64,000 nucleotides of DNA, from the NCBI RefSeq assembly GCF_002028425.1, contig NZ_CP020042.1:2604001-2668000 (forward strand), in the 5' to 3' direction. This DNA is from Streptomyces katrae (GTDB lineage Bacteria; Actinomycetota; Actinomycetes; Streptomycetales; Streptomycetaceae). Shown one piece after another: positions 35,829 to 43,036 of the stretch; the stretch's first letter is position 1; each line of letters begins with the position of its first letter. Both the position numbers and the translations under genes were made by a program. The notes under the pieces are model-generated. The model made no database searches, was not told where the DNA came from, and saw nothing but the letters and a program-made list of their open reading frames with translations.

Positions 35829-36284
35829 CTATTCAGAGCTCCGCCGGCGTTCGAGCCAGTCCCCCGACCGGATCTCGGTCCCCGACCGCGCGAGCCGGAG
35901 GGCCAGCGGCGCGGCCGCCAGGTACACCCACGCCAGGACCCGGGTGCCATCGGGCCGGAGGGCCTCGCGCGCGACCCGGTCGTAGAGGTTCCGCGGGCTG
36001 CCCGGCCCCACGTACTCCTCCAGCAGGTCGAGCGCTCCCAGCAGCTCCGCGTACGCGTCCGCCGCCGGGGTGATCAGCTCACCGGCTATCACCGAGCCGG
36101 CCCGCTCCACCGCGTACGGATAGCCGGGCCCCTCGTACAGCACCGCCCCCGGCAGCCGGGCCGGCTCCTCGGCGGCGGTGCGGCCGCGCAGGAACAGCCG
36201 GTGGTTGGCCTCGCCGGGCCGCAGCGTCCCGTAGACGAAGAGCGGCAGGACGCCGCCGGATCCCGGCCGGTCGACCGATGTCAC
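35829..36284 (-). CDS. Gamma-glutamylcyclotransferase-like (AIG2/GGCT) protein
   Basis: A 151-residue protein. It begins with LFVYGTLRPGEANH, the conserved dinucleotide-like loop of the GGCT fold. YAELLGALDLLEEYVG contains the catalytic-type Glu region, and VYLAAAP closes the barrel. Family members cyclise gamma-glutamyl compounds; many actinobacterial ones are uncharacterised. It converges with dnaG. Confidence 0.85.
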   Translation of the reverse strand: MTSVDRPGSGGVLPLFVYGTLRPGEANHRLFLRGRTAAEEPARLPGAVLYEGPGYPYAVERAGSVIAGELITPAADAYAELLGALDLLEEYVGPGSPRNLYDRVAREALRPDGTRVLAWVYLAAAPLALRLARSGTEIRSGDWLERRRSSE

Positions 36285-36452
36285 GAGCCCCTCCTTCGGC
36301 TACGCCGGACCTGCCCGGCCCGGGCCGAAAGGCCCGTCTTTCCCGTGCACCCCCACCGTACGCACCGCTGTTACACAATCTCCCGGTCGCTGTGACGGTC
36401 GCCGATTACTGTCCGATTCATCCCTTTTCCTCACCCCCATGGTTCCCTTCCC

Positions 36453-37154
36453 ATGTCGCGATCACCCCGCCGTCTCCCCCTCGCCGCCCTGCTGCTGTGC
36501 GCCGCCGCACCGGCCGCCGGGGGCTGCGCCGCGCCCGGCGGGCTGGCCGCCGGGGAGCCCGTGGCCCCGGCGTCGGCGCAGCCCCAGCCGCAGGCCCTGT
36601 GGCCGGCCTGGGCCGACGACTCCCCGAAGTCCCCGGGGGCGGCGACCGGCACCCGGCAGCCCCCGCCGGCGCCGCTGGCGGACGCGCCCGAGGCGGGCCC
36701 CGAGGGGCTGACGGCGGTGAAGGCGGCCGAGATCGTCAAGGCGGACCCGCGGATGCGGCTGTTCGCGGACAAGGGGACGATCAGCGCCCCCGGCCGGTCC
36801 GGTATCCGCCCGCCCGTCTACCTGGATCTGACGGGGGACGGCCACAAGGAACTGATCGTCGCGGCCGACACCGAGACCGGCCGCACGGCGCTGAGCGTGT
36901 ACATCGCCCGGGGAAATCGGATCGTGCCCGTCCTGTTCACCCTCGGCCGGCGGATGGCCGCCGAGTCCCTGGGCCCGGACCTGCTGATCCGCACCGCCCC
37001 CGACGACGGCTCGGAGCAGGCCGTCCGCTACCACTGGGACGGAGAACGGATGACCGTGGTCAACGAGGAGCGGCGCTACAACAAGACCCTCCCGGGCCCG
37101 GACCCCGCCGGGTCCGCACCCGCGGCGGACCGCCGCTCCGGGGGACCCCGGTGA
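36453..37154 (+). CDS. Secreted lipoprotein preceding a histidine kinase
   Basis: A 233-residue protein. Signal peptide with Arg-rich start (SRSPRRLP), hydrophobic core and lipobox AGGC, so Cys-25 would be lipidated. A Pro/Ala-rich linker follows, then a domain with VYLDLTGDGHKELIVAADTE, an FG-GAP-like Asp-rich strand pair. The last bases overlap the histidine-kinase start (GTGA, 4 bp), so the two are coupled. It resembles CseA in arrangement, an envelope lipoprotein modulating a kinase, but without clear sequence evidence. Confidence 0.85.
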   Translation: MSRSPRRLPLAALLLCAAAPAAGGCAAPGGLAAGEPVAPASAQPQPQALWPAWADDSPKSPGAATGTRQPPPAPLADAPEAGPEGLTAVKAAEIVKADPRMRLFADKGTISAPGRSGIRPPVYLDLTGDGHKELIVAADTETGRTALSVYIARGNRIVPVLFTLGRRMAAESLGPDLLIRTAPDDGSEQAVRYHWDGERMTVVNEERRYNKTLPGPDPAGSAPAADRRSGGPR

Positions 37155-38440
37155 AGCGCCTGCCGGCCCGCTGCCGGCGGCTGCTGCGGGCCCTCGGGCT
37201 GCGCTGGAAGATCGCCGCGCTGCTGGCGGCCGGCTGTTCGCTGGTCGCGGTCACCATCGGGGTCCTGATCTACGAGGCCCGGGTGCGCCAGGTCTCCGAC
37301 GCGGCCCGCAAGGGCGCGACCGAGCAGCTGGTCCGCGTACGGCAGGTCTACGAGCTGACGGGCCGCCTCGACTACGACAAGGTCGGCGAGGCCGACGCCC
37401 GGATCGACTGCCCCCAGGTGCCGCAGGAGCTGCGCGCGGCGGCCCTGGACGGCCGCCGGACCACCTACCTCGACCTGTCCGGCGCGGATCCGGCGGTGTG
37501 GGCGGCGCGTCCGGTGGGCAGCGGGCACGTGCTGTCGGTGCGGCGCTCGCTGGCCGAGGAGCGGGCCGAGCTGGAGGAGCTGGACGCCCAGCTGCTCGCC
37601 TCCGGGACGGGGGTGGTGGCGCTGGCGGCGGTCGGCGGGGCGCTGCTGGCGAGCCGGCTGAGCAAGGACCTGCGGGCGGCGGCCGAGACGGCCCGGCGGA
37701 TCAGCGCGGGCGACCTGGACGCCCGGATCGGCCCGTCCGGGGCTCCGGGCAGCCGTGACGAGGTGGCCGAACTGTCCTCGGCGGTCGACACGATGGCGGC
37801 GAGCCTCCAGCGGCGGCTGGAGGCGGAGCAGCGGTTCACGGCGGACGTGGCGCACGAGCTGCGGACCCCGCTGGCGGGACTGCACACGGCGGCCGAGCTG
37901 CTTCCGGCGGGGCGGCCGACGGAGCTGGTACGGGACCGGGTGGCGGCGCTGCGCGCGCTGACGGAGGACCTGCTGGAGGTGGCCCGGCTGGACGGCGACC
38001 GGGAGGAGGCCCGGCTGGAGGCACGGCCGCTGGGTCCGCTGGTGGTCTCGATCGCTCGGCGGTCGGGGGTGGCGGCGGAGGTGTCGGGTGCCGGGGAGCC
38101 GGGGGAGGGCGGCGGCTCATGGGTGCGTACCGATGCCCGGCGGCTGGAGCGGATCCTGACGAACCTGCTGGTCAACGCCCAGCGGCACGGGCAGGGCCGG
38201 ATCGCGGTGACGGTGTCCGGGACCTCGGTGACCGTCCGGGACCGGGGGCCGGGCTTCCCGGAGAGCCTGCTGCGGGAGGGGCCGCAGCGGTTCATGACCG
38301 GCGCGGCCGAGCGGGGCCAGGGCACGGGGCTGGGGCTGACGATCACCTTCGGGCAGGCCCAGGTGATCGGTGCCGGGGTGCGCCTGTGGAACCCGGCCGA
38401 CGGGGGCGCGGCGGCGACGGTGACCCTGCCGGAGGCCTGA
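37151..38440 (+). CDS. Membrane sensor histidine kinase
   Basis: A 429-residue protein from GTG 37151. Two membrane helices (about residues 15-35 and 145-165) flank an extracellular sensor of about 110 residues. A HAMP domain (RRISAGDLDARIG), the H-box FTADVAHELRTPLAGL with the phospho-accepting His, an N-box (LTNLLVNAQRHG) and G-boxes (DRGPGFPE, GTGLGLTI) follow, all complete. No response regulator lies on either side; upstream is its coupled lipoprotein, downstream a secreted protein. The cognate regulator must be elsewhere. Confidence 0.9.
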   Translation: MKRLPARCRRLLRALGLRWKIAALLAAGCSLVAVTIGVLIYEARVRQVSDAARKGATEQLVRVRQVYELTGRLDYDKVGEADARIDCPQVPQELRAAALDGRRTTYLDLSGADPAVWAARPVGSGHVLSVRRSLAEERAELEELDAQLLASGTGVVALAAVGGALLASRLSKDLRAAAETARRISAGDLDARIGPSGAPGSRDEVAELSSAVDTMAASLQRRLEAEQRFTADVAHELRTPLAGLHTAAELLPAGRPTELVRDRVAALRALTEDLLEVARLDGDREEARLEARPLGPLVVSIARRSGVAAEVSGAGEPGEGGGSWVRTDARRLERILTNLLVNAQRHGQGRIAVTVSGTSVTVRDRGPGFPESLLREGPQRFMTGAAERGQGTGLGLTITFGQAQVIGAGVRLWNPADGGAAATVTLPEA

Positions 38441-38618
38441 GGGGGGCGGGTTTCACCCGGACGGGGTGGGGGTGCACGGATGGCCGCGCAGGGCCTCTGA
38501 CGTGGGCGGATTCCCTTCCCGAAGGCGCCCGGAGCAGGATCTGACAGGGGGTCAGCAGGCGGCTTCGGGGCGGCCCGGTTTTCCTCGAGACACGACCCCG
38601 TGTCCCCTGGAGTGACCC

Positions 38619-39161
38619 ATGCGCCGCAGGACCGCCCACGCGCTGACCGCCGCCGCGCTGACCGCCGTCGCCTTCGCCGGCCCGGTCGCGGGAGCGGTGG
38701 CCGCCGCGGACCTCGGCATGCCCCCCTTCGCACCCGGGGACTTCGCCGTGCTGGAGGTCTGGCCGAAGTCCGCCGTACCGGGCACCACGGTCACCGTGAA
38801 CACCAAGGCCTGCGGCTCGGGCAGCCATGCCGAGGGCGACGCCACCACCGTGGGCGGCGGCCGGTTCAAGCTGACCCCGGGCACCCACAAGGAGGTCGTG
38901 GCGGGCCAGTTCCAGGTCGCCCGCGACATCCGGCCCGGGAAGTACGGCATCGGCGCCACCTGCGCCGACGGCAAGTTCGCCACCGGCGACCTGGTCGTCA
39001 CCGAGCACGGCCCCCAGGGGCACGTGCGCACCGGGGTGGGCGGTGGCACCTCCACCACCACCGACCCGGCCAAGATCACGGCGGGAGCGGCAGTGCTGGC
39101 CGCGGCCGCCGTCGGCGGTACCTGGCTCCTGCGTCGCCGGGCGAGCGGCACGCGGAGCTGA
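38619..39161 (+). CDS. Secreted, membrane-anchored protein
   Basis: A 180-residue protein. Signal peptide (RRRTAHALTAAALTAVAFAGPVAGAVAAA), then a small extracellular beta domain (residues about 40-130) containing two Cys (KACGSGS and IGATCADGK) that could form a disulfide. A Thr/Gly-rich stretch, a C-terminal membrane helix (ITAGAAVLAAAAVGGTWLL) and Arg-rich tail end the protein. The tail is of sortase-substrate layout but no LPxTG-like motif is visible. The sortase gene follows 132 bp later. Confidence 0.8.
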   Translation: MRRRTAHALTAAALTAVAFAGPVAGAVAAADLGMPPFAPGDFAVLEVWPKSAVPGTTVTVNTKACGSGSHAEGDATTVGGGRFKLTPGTHKEVVAGQFQVARDIRPGKYGIGATCADGKFATGDLVVTEHGPQGHVRTGVGGGTSTTTDPAKITAGAAVLAAAAVGGTWLLRRRASGTRS

Positions 39162-39293
39162 CGGGCGCCCACCGCGGCCGAGGCCGCGGTCCGACCGGTA
39201 TCGCCCCCCGTCGCCCGCCCCGCGAGGTCCCCCCCGTTCGCGGGGCCGGGCGACGGCCACTCCTGTCAACGGCGAGGCAAGGGGGTACGAGGC

Positions 39294-40100
39294 ATGGCCG
39301 GCTTCCCGGGCTTCCGGTGCCTCCGCGTCCTCCGGGCCGTGGGCCCCGGGCGGCGCCACCGCCCCGGCTCCGGCACGGCCCCGGCCGGCGACCCGGGTAC
39401 GGAATCCCGCCCCGCCGCCGGCCACGGCCCCGGCCGCAGCCACGGCGGAGGCCACGACCGCGGCCATGACATGCGCCCCGGCCGGCCGGGGCGGCGCGGG
39501 CAGGCCGGTCTGGTGGCCCTGGCCGCCTGCGTCGGCGTATGGCTCGTCACCAGCGGCTCCGGCGAGACCGTCCGGCCGCCGTTGCCCTCCCCCGCCGACG
39601 CCCTGAGCGCGCAGGCCCTCTACCCCGGGAGCATCGACCCGCTGCCCGGCTCCGCGCCGACCCGGATCCGGATCCCGTCCATCCATGTGGACGCCCCGCT
39701 CACGGGGCTCGGCCTGGAACACGACGGCAGCCTGGAGGTGCCGCCCCCCGCCCGCGGCGACCTCGCGGGCTGGTACCGGGACGGCATCACCCCGGGCGCG
39801 ACGGGCACCGCCGTGATCGCGGGCCACGTGGACAACGCGAGCGGCCCGGCGGTCTTCTACCACCTGGGCGCCCTGCACCGGGGCGCCGCGATCGAGGTCG
39901 CCCGCACGGACGGGCGCACGGCGGTGTTCACCGTCCACGCGGTCGAGGTCTACGACGCGAAGTCCTTCCCGGACCGCCGCGTGTACGGGCCGTCGCCGCG
40001 CGCCGAGCTGCGCGTGATCACCTGTGGCGGCGGCTTCTCCCCGCGCACCGGCTACCAGGGCAACGTGGTCGTCTTCGCCCATCTCACCGGGACCTACTGA
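39294..40100 (+). CDS. Class F sortase
   Basis: A 268-residue protein. The start could be ATG 39294 (GAGGC just upstream) or an internal Met near 39471. A His/Gly-rich cytosolic head of about 60 residues precedes one membrane helix (QAGLVALAACVGVWLV). The sortase core has the catalytic His in VIAGHVDN, Cys in VITCGGGF and Arg in SPRTGYQGNVVVFA, the class F signature for actinobacteria. It would anchor secreted proteins to the cell wall; the preceding gene is the natural partner. Confidence 0.88.
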   Translation: MAGFPGFRCLRVLRAVGPGRRHRPGSGTAPAGDPGTESRPAAGHGPGRSHGGGHDRGHDMRPGRPGRRGQAGLVALAACVGVWLVTSGSGETVRPPLPSPADALSAQALYPGSIDPLPGSAPTRIRIPSIHVDAPLTGLGLEHDGSLEVPPPARGDLAGWYRDGITPGATGTAVIAGHVDNASGPAVFYHLGALHRGAAIEVARTDGRTAVFTVHAVEVYDAKSFPDRRVYGPSPRAELRVITCGGGFSPRTGYQGNVVVFAHLTGTY

Positions 40101-40144
40101 AACCGGGCACCCCGCCGCCCCGACCAAGATCATCAAGTTGCAGA

Positions 40145-40744
40145 ATGACCCGTATGTCGATAACGAACACGCCCAGGACAGCCACGCTCGACGACGCCGC
40201 GGACATCAGCCGCAGCCTGGCCCGCGCCTTCGCCGACGACCCGATGATGTGCTGGTTCTTCCCCGACGAGAGCACGCGCGAGGAGGGCATGGCCCGGTAC
40301 TTCGCGACGCTCCACACCCGGCACTACGGCCGCCACGGCGTGTGCGAGCGCACGGACCTGGCCGCGTCCTTCTGGGTGGCACCGGGCGGCCGCGCCCTTC
40401 CCGACGACGAGACCCTGGACGAGCTCGCCACCGTGCTCGGCGACCGGGCGGGGGTGTTCCGGGAGGGCATCGTGTCCGCGGCCGAGCACGCGCCCCCGGA
40501 GGAGCACTGGTACCTGGCGGTGCTCGGCGCCGACCCGGCCGGCCAGGGCCAGGGGCACGGGGCGGCGCTGCTGCGCTCGGGGCTGGCCCAGGCCGACGCG
40601 GCGGGCCTGCCCGTGTACCTGGAGTCCTCCAAGGAGTCCAACGTGCCCTTCTACGAGCACTTCGGCTTCACGGTGCTCGGCGAGGCCCAGCTGCCCGGCG
40701 GCGGTCCGACCCTCTGGGTGATGCGCCGCGCCCCGCGCGCCTGA
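40145..40744 (+). CDS. GNAT-family N-acetyltransferase
   Basis: A 199-residue protein. The acetyl-CoA binding segment LGADPAGQGQGHGAALLRSGL contains the Q/RxxGxG/A motif, followed by VYLESSKESNVPFYEHFGF, the typical end of the fold. The start is ATG 40145; ATG 40154 (MSITNT) is possible since neither has a clear ribosome-binding site. Substrate unknown. Confidence 0.85.
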   Translation: MTRMSITNTPRTATLDDAADISRSLARAFADDPMMCWFFPDESTREEGMARYFATLHTRHYGRHGVCERTDLAASFWVAPGGRALPDDETLDELATVLGDRAGVFREGIVSAAEHAPPEEHWYLAVLGADPAGQGQGHGAALLRSGLAQADAAGLPVYLESSKESNVPFYEHFGFTVLGEAQLPGGGPTLWVMRRAPRA

Positions 40745-40783
40745 CGCACCGGCGGGCGCGCGGCCCCGGGGTCCCGCGCCCGC

Positions 40784-41560
40784 TCAGCCCCACTGCTCCA
40801 GACCGAGCTTGACGACCAGCGCGCCGACCACGGTCAGCAGCACGCCGCGGACGAACCCGCTGCCCTTGCTGAGCGCCATCCGGGCGCCGACCATGCCCCC
40901 GGCCAGGTTGAACACGGCCATCAGCGCGGCCAGCTGCCAGAACACCATCCCCTGGTAGGCGAACATCGCCAGCGCCCCGGCGTTGGTGCAGCAGTTGACG
41001 ATCTTCGCGGTGGCGGAGGCGGTGACCAGGTCGAGGTGGAGCAGGGCGGTGAGGGCCAGCACCAGGAAGGTTCCGGTGCCGGGGCCGATGAGGCCGTCGT
41101 AGAAACCGATGCCCAGGCCGGCGAGGGCGATGGTGAGCAGGACCCGCTTGCGCGAGACGGGCGAGGTGGAGGGGGCGGCGCCGAAGCCCGGCTTGAAGAT
41201 CACGACGGCGGCGACCACCACGAGCACGCCCATGATGAGCGGCCGCATCGTGTCCTTGCTGATCCCGCCGGCCAGGGCGGCCCCGCCCACCGAACCGGCG
41301 AGCGCGGCCAGCCCGATCCGGACGGCGAGCTTCACGTCCACCGGGGTCTTGCGCACGTAGGTGACGGCCGCCCCGGCCGTCCCGACGATGGCCACCGCCT
41401 TGTTGGTCCCGAGGACGGTGGCGGGCTGGGCGTGCGGGAGGCCGAGCAGGAGCGCGGGCAGGAGCAGCAGTCCGCCGCCGCCCACCACCGCGTCGATCCA
41501 GCCGGCCGCCGCGGCGGCCGCGCACAGCACGATGATCATGGTCGTTGATATGTCAGGCAC
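40784..41560 (-). CDS. TSUP-family (TauE/SafE) membrane transporter
   Basis: A 258-residue protein from GTG 41560 with about eight membrane helices. It shows AGWIDAVVGGGGLLLLPALL at the N-terminus, the glycine-rich signature repeated at GLGIGFYDGLIGPGTGTFLV, and ASATAKIVNCCTNAGALA, all typical of the family. TSUP proteins move sulfite, sulfonates or related anions. It is divergent from the nir operon, so an anion such as nitrite or sulfite is conceivable, but no sequence feature fixes the substrate. Confidence 0.88.
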   Translation of the reverse strand: MPDISTTMIIVLCAAAAAAGWIDAVVGGGGLLLLPALLLGLPHAQPATVLGTNKAVAIVGTAGAAVTYVRKTPVDVKLAVRIGLAALAGSVGGAALAGGISKDTMRPLIMGVLVVVAAVVIFKPGFGAAPSTSPVSRKRVLLTIALAGLGIGFYDGLIGPGTGTFLVLALTALLHLDLVTASATAKIVNCCTNAGALAMFAYQGMVFWQLAALMAVFNLAGGMVGARMALSKGSGFVRGVLLTVVGALVVKLGLEQWG

Positions 41561-41643
41561 GGTCCCGACCCTAGGGAGCGGATCCGTGCCGGTCCCATCG
41601 ATCCGGGGAAAGTTGCGCGAAGCTTGAGGTTCACGGGCCGCGG

Positions 41644-41678
41644 CCGCCCGCCGCCCGCCGCCCGCCGCCCGCCGCCGG
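41644..41678. repeat. Short tandem repeat, unit CCGCCCG
   Basis: Four perfect 7-bp copies (41644-41671) plus a degenerate fifth, in the TSUP/nir intergenic region. A likely slippage-prone tract. Confidence 0.85.
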
Positions 41679-41727
41679 AAGCCTCACCGGCCGCCGTGGC
41701 GGGCGCTGAGGGCGGCGTTCCGTCCGG

Positions 41728-41754
41728 GTAACAGGAGCGATGCCGCGGGGAAAC
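41728..41754 (+). promoter_or_regulatory. GlnR-like box upstream of the nir operon
   Basis: GTAAC-N6-GATGC-N6-GAAAC, the 5-6-5-6-5 geometry of GlnR sites, ending 22 bp before the ATG at 41777. The outer half sites are good, the middle one is weak. Confidence 0.5.
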
Positions 41755-41776
41755 AGCCGCCCCGCACGCTCGTTCC

Positions 41777-43036
41777 ATGACCTCGAAGCAGCGTGTGGTG
41801 GTGATCGGCGGCGGCCTGGCCGGCCTGCGGCTCGCCGCGCGGCTGGGACCGGCCGCCGCCGTCACCGTCCTCGGCGAGGAGTCCCACGCCCCCTACAACC
41901 GGGTCCTGCTCGCGGAGGTGCTGGCCGGGCGGTACGCCCCCGAGGTGGCCGCGCTGCCGGCCTCCGGGCCGGTGCTGCGGCGGGGGGTGCGGGCGGTACG
42001 GATCGACCGTGACGTGCGCCGGGTGCACTGCGACGACGGCACAGCCCCGGAGTACGACGTCCTCGTGCTGGCGACCGGCTCGAACCCGGTGCTGCCGCCG
42101 CTGCGCGGGCTGTTCCCGCCTAACGGCGGGGAACTCCCGGCCGGGGTGCACGCGTTCCGCACCATGGACGACTGCCTCGCCCTGGACGCGGCCGTACGTC
42201 CGGGCGTGCGCGCGGTGGTGATCGGCGGCGGCCTCCTGGGCGTCTCCGCGGCCCGTGCGCTGGCCGCGCGGGGTGCGCAGGTGGTCGTGGCCCAGCAGGC
42301 GCAGCGGCTGATGGAGCGGCAGCTCGACGCCGACGCCTCGGCGCTGCTGCGGGAGCACCTCGCGGGGCTGGGCGTGGAGATCCACACCGAGTGCCGCGTC
42401 AGGGGCCTGACCACCACCGGGGAGCCGCTGCGCGGCGCTTCCGCCCCGCCCGGCCGGGTCCACCGCCGGGTGACGGGGGTCGAACTCGCGGACGGCTACC
42501 GCCTGGCGGCCGACCTCGTCGTCCTCGCCTGCGGCGTCCGCCCCCGCACCGGACTGGCCCGGGCGGCCGGCCTGGAGGTCCGCAAGGGCGTCCTGGTCGA
42601 CGACCGGCTGCGCACCAGCGACCCGTACGTCCACGCCATCGGCGACTGCGCCGAGCACGCCGGCCGGCTCTACGGCCTGGCCGGGCCGGCCCTGGAGCAG
42701 GCCGACGCCCTGGCCGCCACCCTCTCCGGCTCCCCCACCGACTACACCGGCACCCGCGCCCTGACCCGGCTCACCCTCGGCGGCGCCGGCCGCCCGCTCG
42801 ACCTCGCCGCCTTCGGCGACCCCACCCCGCTGCCCGGCGACGACGTGGTCCGCCTCGCCGACGCCACCCGCCGCACCTACCGCAAGGTCGTCCTGCGCGG
42901 CGACCGGCTCGTCGGCGGGGTCCTGCTCGGCGAGCTCTCCACCGTGGGGGCCCTGGCCCGCACCTGGGAGGGCGACGAGTCCCTGGACGCACCGCACGAC
43001 ACGTTCCACCTGCTCACCGACGACGGAGGCCACTGA
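41777..43036 (+). CDS. FAD-dependent nitrite-reductase-associated oxidoreductase
   Basis: A 419-residue flavoprotein. FAD motif VVVIGGGLAGLRLAA, LATGSNPVLPPLRG, second dinucleotide motif VVIGGGLLGVSAA, then LRTSDPYVHAIGDCAEH. The sequence closely parallels the N-terminal reductase half of NirB, which follows immediately (1-codon gap), so it may be an NAD(P)H reductase feeding nitrate reductase NasA or NirB. First gene of the operon, preceded by a GlnR-like box. Confidence 0.85.
   Translation: MTSKQRVVVIGGGLAGLRLAARLGPAAAVTVLGEESHAPYNRVLLAEVLAGRYAPEVAALPASGPVLRRGVRAVRIDRDVRRVHCDDGTAPEYDVLVLATGSNPVLPPLRGLFPPNGGELPAGVHAFRTMDDCLALDAAVRPGVRAVVIGGGLLGVSAARALAARGAQVVVAQQAQRLMERQLDADASALLREHLAGLGVEIHTECRVRGLTTTGEPLRGASAPPGRVHRRVTGVELADGYRLAADLVVLACGVRPRTGLARAAGLEVRKGVLVDDRLRTSDPYVHAIGDCAEHAGRLYGLAGPALEQADALAATLSGSPTDYTGTRALTRLTLGGAGRPLDLAAFGDPTPLPGDDVVRLADATRRTYRKVVLRGDRLVGGVLLGELSTVGALARTWEGDESLDAPHDTFHLLTDDGGH

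Noticed and set aside
41644..41678. A CRISPR-like array
   Set aside because: The unit is only 7 bp with no spacers. It is a simple tandem tract. No CRISPR repeats or cas genes occur in the window.
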